Below are positions 9,905 through 19,397 of a stretch of 64,000 nt of DNA, in pieces; position 1 is the stretch's first letter; each line of letters begins with the position of its first letter. A model generated the notes under the pieces. The model was not told the DNA's origin and searched no databases. It saw nothing but the letters and a program-made list of their open reading frames with translations. The translations under genes and the position numbers were made by a program. The DNA comes from Candidatus Brevefilum sp. (GTDB lineage: Bacteria; Chloroflexota; Anaerolineae; Anaerolineales; Anaerolineaceae), in contig JAHYJN010000009.1 in assembly GCA_019428905.1 (NCBI GenBank), forward strand, positions 1 through 64,000. Reading direction: 5' to 3'.

Positions 9905-10606
9905 GTGAGCGACCAGGTTGATGTATGCGTTTTGATCGCCGCTGGGGTGGAGTGGCGCGCACTGCTGCCCCACTTCCCCCTGGCGGAGACGCTCCCCACC
10001 CCCTACGGGGAAGCCTTCACCACATCCATCGCCAGCCAGCAGGTGTGCTTTTTCCACAGCGGCTGGGGCAAGGTCGCTGCGGCTGGTGGGACACAGTATG
10101 CGATCGATCGCTGGGGGCCGCGCTGGCTGATCAACCTGGGAACCTGCGGCGGCGTCGAGGGAATGGTGGACGTCAATGACATGATTTTGGCAGAAGAAAC
10201 CGTGATCTATGACATCATTGAGGGCATGTCCAGCTACCAGGCTGCGATTGAGCATTATGCTGTCCAACCAAACCTGGATTGGCTGGGTACTAACCTACCT
10301 TTTCCCGTGAAACGTCTCAAGCTGTACTCAGCAGACCGCGATATCCGTCCTGTGGATGTCTCGGGCATCCTCAGGGAATTCGGCGCCGCCGTCGCAGACT
10401 GGGAGTCCGGCGCCTTTGCCTGGGTCTGTGCCAGGAACCACAAGAATTGGCTGGTGCTGCGAACTGTGACGGACCTGGTCAGCGACCAGTTTGCTGAAGC
10501 GTTGGGTAATGCTGACCTGTGGAAGCAGCGCACGGCACAGGTGATGGCGAGCCTGTTGAATACCTTACCGTGGTTAATTGAGAGATATCTACAAACCCAT
10601 TCGTAA
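9905..10606 (+). CDS. Nucleoside phosphorylase / 5'-methylthioadenosine-S-adenosylhomocysteine nucleosidase-like (PNP/UDP family)
   Basis: VCVLIAAGVEWRALL, WLINLGTCGGVEG, DWESGAFAWVCARN, VLRTVTDLV. Confidence 0.8.
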   Translation: MSDQVDVCVLIAAGVEWRALLPHFPLAETLPTPYGEAFTTSIASQQVCFFHSGWGKVAAAGGTQYAIDRWGPRWLINLGTCGGVEGMVDVNDMILAEETVIYDIIEGMSSYQAAIEHYAVQPNLDWLGTNLPFPVKRLKLYSADRDIRPVDVSGILREFGAAVADWESGAFAWVCARNHKNWLVLRTVTDLVSDQFAEALGNADLWKQRTAQVMASLLNTLPWLIERYLQTHS

Positions 10607-10614
10607 CACTTTTG

Positions 10615-10654
10615 TAGGGCTGTCCCAGCAGTAAATGAGACAACCCTATTTTTT
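10615..10654 (+). terminator. Probable intrinsic terminator after the nucleosidase gene
   Basis: tagggctgtc ... gacaaccctattttttattt, imperfect stem followed by T-run. Confidence 0.55.
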
Positions 10655-10681
10655 ATTTGTGATGTATTTCCAAAATTTATC

Positions 10682-10712
10682 CGTAGAGACTCCCCTGCGG
10701 GGCGTCTCTACG
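10682..10712. repeat. Palindromic element CGTAGAGAC-T-CCCC-TGC-GGGG-C-GTCTCTACG
   Basis: Inverted repeat of 14 positions with a single mismatch around a 3-nt loop. Confidence 0.75.
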
Positions 10713-10818
10713 CTTATATCAGCATATTTGGCTGTAGTCAAAGGTAACCAGGTGACATCCCCAATTTTATGTGGGGATGGAGGAAGTCACACCACGGAGA
10801 TCTCCTCAGCTAGCGCTG

Positions 10819-10844
10819 AAAAAATCCCCCCTTTAGGGGGGACT
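10819..10844 (-). terminator. Terminator-like palindrome (copy 1), 3' of the MFS gene
   Basis: aaaaaatcccccctttaggggggact; on minus strand C6-TAAA-G6-A-T6. Same 26-mer occurs near 12515. Confidence 0.7.
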
Positions 10845-10922
10845 GAGGGGGGTCTTTATAGGCGCCGGTCTGCTGACCGTGCGCCATTCATTTTTCCCCC
10901 AATACCACCCACCTATTCATAT

Positions 10923-12329
10923 CTATTCATATCGAATACCTTTGGATTCCAACAACTTCCGTTCTTTTTCTGCATGGCCAAGGGCAAGATCACCTTTGAT
11001 CTTTTCCCAGGCATCCCCCGCCAGGGGATACAAGAACAGAGAAAGAAAACTGATCCCCAACAAGATCCCAGGGATGAGCACCCATCCAAGCAGGATGCCT
11101 GTTTTAGCACCTTCGCTTTGCGTACCCGCCAAGCCGGCAAAATTATAGTTGTATAAGGATAGAAACCATAAGAAAGCGGAATTTGCTAGACTGATGGCTG
11201 GTTTCGTAATGAAACTGTTCACACCGGCGTACATGCCTTCCCTTCGCAACCCCGTCCGATGTTCATCCATGTCGACCACATCCCCATTCATCAGTGGGAT
11301 CAGGTACATCCCACCAGCAAACCCAATCCCAAAGCTAAAGAACCCGACCAGAGCTGGCAGAAACTGCCGTCCAAGGCCTAAAATCAGAAAACAACCCACT
11401 GAAAAGACGCCCGCCATGAACATCGTCGCCCGTTTGATCCCCCACCGATCCCGCACATTGACAAATAATATCACGCCCGCAAGGATCCCAACAGCCAAGG
11501 CCCCATAAAGAGGGATGGCAGGTAGTTCAAATTCAGCCAGGTAATAATTCAACCCGAGCATCAAAGCTGTTTGCACGTAAATCACCGTGAAGCTGATCAC
11601 CTCGAAAACGATAAACGATCGATTGGTAAAACAGGCTTTAAGTGATTTCAAGAATGGCAATTGTCCCTCTTCCTGTTGGAAATGCTTTTCTTGATAAAAA
11701 TAAGTACTAACAAAGATGAGCGCAGCCATCACCAGCCCAAAACCAAGCATGATCCATTGAAATACATTTGCAGAAGTACCTGGTTCTGGACGGATGAATC
11801 CCCATAACACCAACGGTACAGCCAGCGGGAAAACCGCAAAGATCAGCTTCCAGATCATGATGCTTCCCCGAGCTTTATTCGAAATTGCCATCTCAAAAGG
11901 CATCACATAGATACTGGTTGCAATGGCCGTATACAAGGAATCAAATAGGAATAGCAGCACCAGCATTTGAATGAACATCAAACTCTGGCTAGCTTGTACT
12001 CCACCAATGTTGACCCAAGACATGAAAAAAATCAGCCCGATCAGTGGTGCACCATAACGGATATAAGGAATCCGCCGGCCAAGCTTGGTTTTGGTTCGGT
12101 CACTGATATACCCAAACAACGGATCATTGACCGCATTCCAGACCCCAAACATCAACCACACCACGGCAGCCAGGGAGGGGTCCATACCCCGATAGCTGGT
12201 GAAATAATAGGTCAGCCCTATGCTGACGATAAAGGTGTTCAGCATGGCACAAGCCGCATCGGCAATGGATACCCAGATGCGGCTTTTGAGCGGTACGGTT
12301 TCCTGAATCAGTTCATTGGATGAGTTCAT
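10923..12329 (-). CDS. MFS transporter, glycoside-pentoside-hexuronide:cation symporter-like
   Basis: Multi-TM; MDPSLAAVVWLMFGVWNAVNDPLFGYISDRTKTKLGRRIPYIRYGAP motif of the GPH family. Confidence 0.85.
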   Translation of the reverse strand: MNSSNELIQETVPLKSRIWVSIADAACAMLNTFIVSIGLTYYFTSYRGMDPSLAAVVWLMFGVWNAVNDPLFGYISDRTKTKLGRRIPYIRYGAPLIGLIFFMSWVNIGGVQASQSLMFIQMLVLLFLFDSLYTAIATSIYVMPFEMAISNKARGSIMIWKLIFAVFPLAVPLVLWGFIRPEPGTSANVFQWIMLGFGLVMAALIFVSTYFYQEKHFQQEEGQLPFLKSLKACFTNRSFIVFEVISFTVIYVQTALMLGLNYYLAEFELPAIPLYGALAVGILAGVILFVNVRDRWGIKRATMFMAGVFSVGCFLILGLGRQFLPALVGFFSFGIGFAGGMYLIPLMNGDVVDMDEHRTGLRREGMYAGVNSFITKPAISLANSAFLWFLSLYNYNFAGLAGTQSEGAKTGILLGWVLIPGILLGISFLSLFLYPLAGDAWEKIKGDLALGHAEKERKLLESKGIRYE

Positions 12330-12514
12330 GCGGTGCTCCTTGGGTAAAAAAAAATGGCAGTAAAATGTTCTGAAAATTCAATTTGGAATTTATAACATAA
12401 AATCTGTCTTTTGAACAGAGATACGCCTTCCCTAATTGGTTTAACGTCCAAATCATTCGAATTTGACACATACCTAAACTCGCGTGGTTGCACCGGACTC
12501 CTGACCAAGTGATA

Positions 12515-12540
12515 AAAAAATCCCCCCTTTAGGGGGGACT
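12515..12540 (-). terminator. Terminator-like palindrome (copy 2), 3' of metG
   Basis: aaaaaatcccccctttaggggggact, identical to copy 1 near 10819. Confidence 0.7.
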
Positions 12541-12548
12541 TATGGGTG

Positions 12549-14348
12549 CTACTTCCCCAAACGCGCTCTTTCCTCATCCACGATCGACGCATCCAGCTTT
12601 TGGAATAACGGCGCAGGCTGGTTAAACGCCTTGCCAGGTCGCAACTCGGTCGGTTGCCACAGGTCTTCCTCCCTTTTAGACAGTGACTCGCCCGGCTCGT
12701 ACAGCATCACCAAATGCGTGCTCAAGCTATCCGCTACCTCGCGCGTCACCAACTGGCCAAAGATCGACCGGTCATATCCCAAATACCCGTGCAGCTTCTC
12801 GCTGGTATGCGGTAAAAACGGAGCGAAGATGATCTTCAACCAGTCGATGGCCTGCATAGCGGTATAAATCGACTTGGCTGCCTGGTCCTTATCCGCCTTG
12901 ATCTCGAACCACGGTGCGGAGGTATCGAGGTACTTATTCACCTCCGCAGCTAAGCGCATCGCCTCCTGGATCGCCGCTCGCAGCTTGACCGCCTCCAGGT
13001 GCGCTTCCACCGTCTTGAAGCCCTCACGCAACGTCTCCAGCAGCGCCAGGTCGCCTTCACGCGGCTCACCCGGGTCAGGCACCACGCCCTCCCAGTGCTT
13101 ATAAGCAAAAGACAGCACCCGGTTAGCTAGGTTGCCCCAGGTCGCCACCAGCTCGTTGTTATTGCGCTGGTAGAACTCCTCCCAATCCCAATCCGAGTCG
13201 CGCGTCTCCGGCATGTTGACCGTCAGGTAATAGCGCATCGGGTCCGGGTCGTACCGCTCCAGGAAGTCCAGCCCCCACACCGCCCAGTTCTGGCTGCCAG
13301 AGAGCTTGCGCCCTTCCAAGTTCATAAACTCATTCGCCGGTACATCATAGGGTAGCACCAGCGGCTGGGGGTCCTCGGCGCCCATTTTGGCGTCAAACGA
13401 CGCTCCCACACCGATCAACTCAGCCGGCCAGATGATGGCATGGAAGGGGATATTGTCCTTGCCGATGCAGTACAGCGTGCGGGATGCCGGGTTCGTCCAC
13501 CAGTGGTGCCAGGCTTCCAGGTCGCCTTGCAGCAGACCCCACTCGATCACGCTCGAGAGGTACCCAATCACTGCTTCAAACCACACGTACATACACTTGC
13601 CGTCCCAGCCCTCCACCGGCACGGGAATGCCCCACGACAGGTCCCGTGTGATCGGCCGGCCGCGCAGCCCCTCGGTCTCAATCTGTCCCAGGGATTGCCG
13701 GATCACATTCGGCCGCCAGTAGTCCTGCCGTGCACGCAGGAATTCCGCCACCTGGTCTTGCACCTTCTCCAGGTCCAGGTAAAAGTGGGTCGTTCCACGC
13801 AGCTCGGGTGTCGAGCCGTCGATCTTCGACTTCGGATCGATCAACTTCTCCGCTTCCAGTAGATGTCCGCAGTTATCGCACTGGTCAGAACGGGCACCCG
13901 TCTTGCCGCAGAAGTAACACGTGCCCTCCACATACCGGTCTGGCAAAAACCGCTCCTGGGCAGGCGAATACCACTGCTTGGATTCCTCGGTGTACAGGAA
14001 GCCGTTCTCCTTAAGCGAAAGAAACAGCTTGCTAGCCACATCAAAGTGATTGGCAGTGTGGGTGCTGGTGAATATATCATAGGTCAGCCCCAATTTTTGG
14101 AACAGCTCAATAAATTCAGCGTGGTACTGTTTGTAAACCTCCTCTGGCGTGGCATTCAGCTCATCGGCGCGCACGGTAACGGGCGTCCCATGGGAGTCAG
14201 AGCCGGAGACCATTAACACATCCCGGCCTCGCAGCCGGTGATATCTGGCGAGGATATCCGCCGGTAAGTAAGCGCCTGTGAGATTTCCGACATGGATTTG
14301 TGCACTGGCATACGGCCAAGCGACGGCAATTAACACGGGTTCTGTCAT
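12549..14348 (-). CDS. metG: Methionyl-tRNA synthetase
   Basis: VLIAVAWPYASAQIHVGNLTGAYLPADILARYHRLRGRDVLMVSGSDSHGTP; zinc knuckle CYFCGKTGARSDQCDNCG; KLSGSQNW (KMSKS equivalent). Confidence 0.96.
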   Translation of the reverse strand: MTEPVLIAVAWPYASAQIHVGNLTGAYLPADILARYHRLRGRDVLMVSGSDSHGTPVTVRADELNATPEEVYKQYHAEFIELFQKLGLTYDIFTSTHTANHFDVASKLFLSLKENGFLYTEESKQWYSPAQERFLPDRYVEGTCYFCGKTGARSDQCDNCGHLLEAEKLIDPKSKIDGSTPELRGTTHFYLDLEKVQDQVAEFLRARQDYWRPNVIRQSLGQIETEGLRGRPITRDLSWGIPVPVEGWDGKCMYVWFEAVIGYLSSVIEWGLLQGDLEAWHHWWTNPASRTLYCIGKDNIPFHAIIWPAELIGVGASFDAKMGAEDPQPLVLPYDVPANEFMNLEGRKLSGSQNWAVWGLDFLERYDPDPMRYYLTVNMPETRDSDWDWEEFYQRNNNELVATWGNLANRVLSFAYKHWEGVVPDPGEPREGDLALLETLREGFKTVEAHLEAVKLRAAIQEAMRLAAEVNKYLDTSAPWFEIKADKDQAAKSIYTAMQAIDWLKIIFAPFLPHTSEKLHGYLGYDRSIFGQLVTREVADSLSTHLVMLYEPGESLSKREEDLWQPTELRPGKAFNQPAPLFQKLDASIVDEERARLGK

Positions 14349-14389
14349 TCTTCACCTCTTTTCCTCTCATCAAAACAGACAATAATAAC

Positions 14390-14411
14390 AAAAAAGCTGG
14401 CCTCAGCCAGC
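14390..14411 (-). terminator. Intrinsic terminator within the metG leader
   Basis: Minus strand GCTGGC TGAG GCCAGC TTTTTT. Confidence 0.8.
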
Positions 14412-14512
14412 GGGTTCTCCGGAGGTGACGCGTCACCTCATGTTATGCTTCTGGAGAGCATAACGGCGAAGAACAGGGCATGCGCATCACGAATAACGGC
14501 TTTCTCATCGTA
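14390..14512 (-). ncRNA. Structured leader RNA or small RNA upstream of metG (class unknown)
   Basis: Hairpin GTTATGCT-7 nt-AGCATAAC (14442-14464), 16-bp perfect palindrome AGGTGACGCGTCACCT (14423-14438), then terminator; preceded by a strong promoter. Confidence 0.6.
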
Positions 14513-14518
14513 GCCCCT

Positions 14519-14547
14519 ATTATACAGGATTAAAGGTATTCTTTCAA
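14519..14547 (-). promoter_or_regulatory. Predicted promoter TTGAAA-17-TATAAT overlapping the rpoD 3' end
   Basis: Minus strand TTGAAA gaatacctttaatcctg TATAAT; -35 lies in the last rpoD codons. Confidence 0.7.
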
Positions 14548-15693
14548 CTGGCGCGCTTTGTGCGGATGTCGCAGCTGACGCAGTGCCTTGCCTTCGATTT
14601 GGCGAATACGCTCACGGGTCAGCCCGAATTTCAACCCTACTTCTTCCAGGGTGTAAGGGCGGGTGCCGTCCAGGCCAAAGCGCAAGCGTAAAATGCGCGC
14701 TTCTCGTGGGGTCAGCGTGGCCAAGACCTCATTAATCTTTTCCCGCATCATGGTTTGATAGGTCACCTCCATTGGGGAGGGGGTGTCCTGGTCTTCCACG
14801 AACATGCCCAGCTCCGATTCCTCCTCATCACCAACCGGGGTCTCCAGTGAGAGCGGCAGCCATGAGACCCGCATCATCCATTGGACTTTGCTAACGCTGA
14901 TGTGCATCTCATCCGCGATCTCTTTTGCCAAAGGTTTGCGGCCGAGTATGAGCTCTAGCTCCTGGTTAACCCGGTACAGCTCCCGGATACGATCGATCAT
15001 GTGCACCGGGATGCGGATCGTGCGACCCTGGTCGGCTATCGAGCGCGTCACCGACTGGCGGATCCACCAGGTGGCATAGGTGGAGAAGCGAAACCCGCGT
15101 CTATAATCAAACTTTTCAACAGCTTTGATCAACCCCAGGTTACCCTCCTGAATCAGGTCCAAGAAGGGTACTCCGCGCCCTATGTAACGTTTTGCGATCG
15201 CCACCACCAGGCGGGTATTGGCTTTGATCAGGTGCTCCCAGGCTAGCTCGCCTTCTTTTTGCAAAGCTCGCAGTTCAATCAGCCGCTCAGGGGAACAATC
15301 CGGGTCATTGCGGCTCAGCTCAATTCGTGTGCTGCGACCCGCTTCAATTCGCCTGGCTAAGGACTGCTCCTCTTCCATGCTCAACAGCGGTACCTGGGAC
15401 ATTTCTCTCAGGTAGAGCCCCACGGTATCCTCTGAACCATCAAACTCAAAACCCACCTTGTCCTCGGAATACGCTTTTCTGTTAGCTCGATTGTCCTCTG
15501 GTTTAGCATCCAGGATCTCCACCCCCTCGTGGCGTAACAAAACGATCACATTATGTAAATTATCATGGTCGTCATCTTCAATAGGAAAGAATTCCATCAA
15601 GTCTTCCAGCGTGACATAGCCCTTGGTATCTGCGCGTTCAATCAACGCATCAATCACACGCTCTTGTTTTTTGCGTTGAGAATCCCCGACCAC
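14530..15693 (-). CDS. rpoD: RNA polymerase primary sigma factor RpoD/SigA family (GTG start)
   Basis: [53 protein letters not shown] and [30 protein letters not shown]. Confidence 0.95.
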   Translation of the reverse strand: MVGDSQRKKQERVIDALIERADTKGYVTLEDLMEFFPIEDDDHDNLHNVIVLLRHEGVEILDAKPEDNRANRKAYSEDKVGFEFDGSEDTVGLYLREMSQVPLLSMEEEQSLARRIEAGRSTRIELSRNDPDCSPERLIELRALQKEGELAWEHLIKANTRLVVAIAKRYIGRGVPFLDLIQEGNLGLIKAVEKFDYRRGFRFSTYATWWIRQSVTRSIADQGRTIRIPVHMIDRIRELYRVNQELELILGRKPLAKEIADEMHISVSKVQWMMRVSWLPLSLETPVGDEEESELGMFVEDQDTPSPMEVTYQTMMREKINEVLATLTPREARILRLRFGLDGTRPYTLEEVGLKFGLTRERIRQIEGKALRQLRHPHKARQLKEYL

Positions 15694-15758
15694 TTATGCT
15701 TCTCCAGGCTTATGAGTCATGCTTTTAATGGTTGTTGCCTCCCTTATTCGCAGCAGCG

Positions 15759-16265
15759 TTAAACCGATTTTTCTTGCGCATCCTCCGATGGATGCGCACC
15801 TGCCTGAGGCTGATGTTCACAAGATGCTTCGTTCAGGTTGACGCCACACACCGCGCACAAACCAGCGCAGTCCGCATGGCACAACCGTTTGATGGGCATC
15901 GATAAAATCAGGTATTCCCGGTAAATCGACTGCATGTCCAGGTACCCATCGTTGGGTAAAATCAAATCCGTTTCTTCGCGATGACGTGAAGGAAACTGGT
16001 ACAGCTCCTCAAATTCTGTGCTAACCGGCAGATAAAACGAATCCAGGCAGCGCCCACAGGTTGTCAGCACCTCAGCTTCAGCAGTCACCTGCAACAGCAA
16101 TCCCTCCCGAGTCCTTGAAATGCGGATATGGCTCCTCAAATCCCTGGCGATGAGGTCATCAATTTCGATTTGGTCGACTTCAATGGGCACTTCACGTAGT
16201 GAACCGATCGGCTTGTTGTACAGGTAACCGACGTTCAGTCGCAAAGGGTTTTGACGATTATTCAC
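15759..16265 (-). CDS. DUF177 (YceD) family protein
   Basis: CGRCLDSFYLPVSTEFEELY ... LCHADCAGLCAVCGVNLNEASCEH. Confidence 0.9.
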   Translation of the reverse strand: MNNRQNPLRLNVGYLYNKPIGSLREVPIEVDQIEIDDLIARDLRSHIRISRTREGLLLQVTAEAEVLTTCGRCLDSFYLPVSTEFEELYQFPSRHREETDLILPNDGYLDMQSIYREYLILSMPIKRLCHADCAGLCAVCGVNLNEASCEHQPQAGAHPSEDAQEKSV

Positions 16266-16312
16266 AGTGATTCATTCGTAATGACTATTGGGTAAAATAG
16301 AACTTGGTGAAA

Positions 16313-16341
16313 ATTATAACATGCCAAGGTTTTAGCGTCAA
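16313..16341 (-). promoter_or_regulatory. Predicted promoter TTGACG-17-TATAAT for the DUF177-rpoD unit
   Basis: Minus strand TTGACG ctaaaaccttggcatgt TATAAT, about 48 bp upstream of the DUF177 start. Confidence 0.7.
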
Positions 16342-16380
16342 TGTGAATCGGATAATTTTGGTACTTATTGGAGAGATAGC

Positions 16381-16986
16381 ATGCATCAAACCCTGCTGAT
16401 CGCCTCGGGTAACCCGGGTAAATTGCACGAAATCAAAGCCATCCTTGCTTCACTTGAGATCCAGGTCCTGTCCGCCGCAGATATCGATCTCGATCTCCAA
16501 GTGCAGGAAACGGGCACCACCTATGGCGAAAATGCCCGCCTCAAAGCTCAGGCTTATCTCAGTGCCACCGGGCTGCCGGTGATCGCTGACGATTCCGGCC
16601 TGGAGGTGGATGTCCTTGAGGGTGCCCCTGGGATCTATTCCGCCAGGTTTTCACCGATCCAGGATGCCTCCGATGCCGACCGCCGGGCGCATTTGCTGGC
16701 GGAGCTTAAAGGAAAATCGCAACCCTGGCAGGCACACTTTCATTGCACTGCCGTCCTGGCTTTACCAAGCGGTGAGTGTATCGAACGGGTGGGGCGTTGC
16801 GAGGGGATCATCATCCCCGAAGAGCGCGGCAGCGGCGGATTTGGCTACGATCCGCTGTTTTACCTCCCCGAATTTAATGCCACCATGGCTGAACTCCCAG
16901 CTGAAGTCAAAAACCGGGTCAGCCACCGTGCCAGAGCGCTCTCAGCCTTGCTGCCCATCCTCCAAAACAGGTTGATAGAAAGCTAA
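16381..16986 (+). CDS. rdgB: XTP/dITP diphosphatase (RdgB/HAM1 family)
   Basis: LLIASGNPGKLHEIKAIL, TGLPVIADDSGLEVDVLEGAPGIYSARF, GSGGFGYDPLFYLPEFNATMAEL. Confidence 0.95.
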   Translation: MHQTLLIASGNPGKLHEIKAILASLEIQVLSAADIDLDLQVQETGTTYGENARLKAQAYLSATGLPVIADDSGLEVDVLEGAPGIYSARFSPIQDASDADRRAHLLAELKGKSQPWQAHFHCTAVLALPSGECIERVGRCEGIIIPEERGSGGFGYDPLFYLPEFNATMAELPAEVKNRVSHRARALSALLPILQNRLIES

Positions 16987-16991
16987 TCCCG

Positions 16992-17501
16992 CTACCAGCG
17001 GTTGCGGTGCACCCGCTCTTCTTTAAACCGATCGACGGGTTCCGGGGTTGAAGCCGGATGCCCCACAGCGACCAGCGCCACGGGGCGGATGTCTTTAGGC
17101 ATCTCTAATAAAGTCTGCATGCCAAACACCCGCTCTGAATCCGGGAAGATGCCCAGCCACACCGCGCCCAGTCCCTTGGCATGGGCAGCCAGCAGAATGT
17201 TCTGTGTAGCTGCTGAACAATCTTGCAGCCACGAAGCCCGCTTCGACTCCAGCTTGCGGTCGCTGCATACCAATATCGCCAGCGGGGCTTCCATCAGCAT
17301 CCTTGAGGCCGGATGGAATTCCGGGATGGCGTGCAGCAGCGCCGGGTCATCGATCACAATAAAATGCCAGGGCTGCTCGTTCCTGGCCGAAGGCGCCTGC
17401 ATACCCGCCCTGAGCAAATCATGCAGATCATCCTCAGAAATGGGTTCCGTTTTAAAATCCCTCACACTGCGGCGGGTATAAATTGCTTGTAAAGTTTCCA
17501 T
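16992..17501 (-). CDS. Nitroreductase family protein
   Basis: METLQAIYTRRSVRDFKTEPISEDDLHDLLRAGMQAPSARNEQPWHFIVI. Confidence 0.9.
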   Translation of the reverse strand: METLQAIYTRRSVRDFKTEPISEDDLHDLLRAGMQAPSARNEQPWHFIVIDDPALLHAIPEFHPASRMLMEAPLAILVCSDRKLESKRASWLQDCSAATQNILLAAHAKGLGAVWLGIFPDSERVFGMQTLLEMPKDIRPVALVAVGHPASTPEPVDRFKEERVHRNRW

Positions 17502-17667
17502 TAAGTTTCCTTTCAAGTGAGCCATTGCCCACGTCCTCGACCATCAATCTCAAGCTAACTGGTTTTTATTTCACGCAAGTCTCAAACACAGGCAGATGAC
17601 ACGCTTATCCACACCACCCATATCAATCCAACGGCATGCCATGTGCTGATTTGATCGACTATTAAGG

Positions 17668-18153
17668 TTAGAGCTTGTAACCAATCATCCGCAGGAAGTC
17701 CTTGCGCCAGGTGATATCCTCCTCCCCTTCCACACCTTGTGACCGCTTCCCATCCGCCACACCGAGGATGGCGCGCCCCTCCCCCACATCCATCACAATC
17801 ACATTGGTAGGGTTGGCAGTAGCGCAAAAAATATGGCATACCTCGGGGACCATTTTCACCTGGTTGAGAACATTGATCGGGAAATAACCTTCTGCCAGGA
17901 AAATGATGAAGGCATGCCCAGCGCTGATCAGTTGGGCATTGTGTTTGGCCAGTTCGATCATCGCTTCATCAGTCCCGCTCCAGCGGATCAGGCATTTCCC
18001 CGAGGCTTCACAAAACGCCAATCCAAATTTGATGCCAGGCACGCTGGTCACCAGGGCTTCGTGGATATCCTCGACTGATTTGATAAAGTGGGATTGACCC
18101 AGGATAAAATTGAGCTCTTCAGGTTTTTCAATTCTGATGTTCTTAACTTCCAC
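17668..18153 (-). CDS. Adenosine-specific kinase family protein (DUF355)
   Basis: KPEELNFILGQSHFIKSVEDIHEALVTSVPGIKFGLAFCEASGKCLIRWSGTD ... CHIFCATANPTNVIVMDVGEGRAILGVADG. Confidence 0.9.
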   Translation of the reverse strand: MEVKNIRIEKPEELNFILGQSHFIKSVEDIHEALVTSVPGIKFGLAFCEASGKCLIRWSGTDEAMIELAKHNAQLISAGHAFIIFLAEGYFPINVLNQVKMVPEVCHIFCATANPTNVIVMDVGEGRAILGVADGKRSQGVEGEEDITWRKDFLRMIGYKL

Positions 18154-18221
18154 GGCTTAACCTCCTTTTTGTTTAGACTAATTTTAGCATAGTTGGTCGC
18201 CTGACATATCCCACAGATAAG

Positions 18222-18252
18222 AAAAAAGACATCCCAGAGAGGATGTCCTTTT
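18222..18252 (-). terminator. Intrinsic terminator downstream of lipA
   Basis: gaaaaaagacatcccagagaggatgtcctttt; minus strand GACATCC-6-GGATGTC-TTTTTTC. Confidence 0.75.
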
Positions 18253-18277
18253 AGCAATATTAAAAACGAGAGAAATT

Positions 18278-19210
18278 TCAGTTGTAGAGTTTGCGATGTA
18301 CCGCCGAAAGTTCGCGCACCTGTTCGCCCGCGTGGTAAGATGACCGTACCAACGGGGCGCTTTCTACCCATTGGAACCCGAGTTCGAGGCCATAAGTCTT
18401 CAGGGCTTCAAATTCATCCGGTGTGTAATAGCGCTCGATTGGCAAGTGTTTTCGGCTTGGCTGCAGGTACTGCCCGATGGTGAGAATATCAACCCCCCAG
18501 CTGCGTAAATCCTGCATGGTCGCTTGTACTTCTTCGAAGGTTTCTCCCAGCCCAACCATAATGCCGGACTTGGTCAGCACATCTGGGTCAATATATTTGG
18601 CGTTGCTCAAAACTGCTTGTGACCAAATGTAACGGTCTTGCGGCTGGACGTGTTTGAAAAGGCGCGGTACGGTTTCCACGTTGTGGTTAAGGATTTCAGG
18701 CCTGGCAGCCATCACGATTCGCAACGCCTCAAGGCTTCCCTTGAAGTCGGGGATCAGCACCTCGATTGAACACCCTGGCAGCAGCTGGCGGATACGGCGG
18801 ATAACCATGGCAAAGATCGGCGCGCCGCCGTCACGCCGCTCATCACGGTTGACACTGGTGATGACGGCGTGTTTAAGCCCCATTTTCATCACGGCTTGTG
18901 CCACCCGTTCGGGTTCTTCCCAGTCAAGAATGCTCGGCCGGCCGTGTTTAACGTCACAAAATCCGCACGTACGGGTGCACACATCCCCCAGCATTAAAAA
19001 GGTGGCCGTACCGCTGCCCCAGCATTCGCCCATGTTGGGGCAGCCGGCTTCTTCACACACCGTGTGAAGCGCCTTGCTGCGCATCAAGTGCTGCAAGTCT
19101 TCATAATTCTCGCCGCTCGGTGCTCGAACCCTGATCCAACTCGGCCGTCGCCTGGGGGTCGTATCAATTGTTTCGGGATTTATTCTATCTCTGGTCGGAT
19201 TTGTCGCCAT
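18278..19210 (-). CDS. lipA: Lipoyl synthase
   Basis: [80 protein letters not shown]. Confidence 0.96.
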   Translation of the reverse strand: MATNPTRDRINPETIDTTPRRRPSWIRVRAPSGENYEDLQHLMRSKALHTVCEEAGCPNMGECWGSGTATFLMLGDVCTRTCGFCDVKHGRPSILDWEEPERVAQAVMKMGLKHAVITSVNRDERRDGGAPIFAMVIRRIRQLLPGCSIEVLIPDFKGSLEALRIVMAARPEILNHNVETVPRLFKHVQPQDRYIWSQAVLSNAKYIDPDVLTKSGIMVGLGETFEEVQATMQDLRSWGVDILTIGQYLQPSRKHLPIERYYTPDEFEALKTYGLELGFQWVESAPLVRSSYHAGEQVRELSAVHRKLYN

Positions 19211-19397
19211 TCGTCCTCCACCAGGAATTATACCCCACCATACCCATCGCGGAAGGCAAGCACCGGCTTTAGATCAAGCTGAGCCGGAAAGGTAAACTGA
19301 TTCACAGCCTGCTCTCAAGTGGTAGATGCTTGCCAACCAATTAGTCTGGCCAACAGGTTCCGGTCCTTAAATTTTTTTGAACTTAAGACAGCCAAAA

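Noticed and set aside
9400-10267. 199-aa and 140-aa minus-strand ORFs
   Set aside because: Antisense to the SagB-like and nucleosidase genes, no recognisable motifs.
13387-14216. Plus-strand ORFs of 94-140 aa
   Set aside because: Antisense to metG.
17582-17839. 85-aa minus-strand ORF
   Set aside because: Overlaps the 3' end of the DUF355 gene in another frame, no family resemblance.
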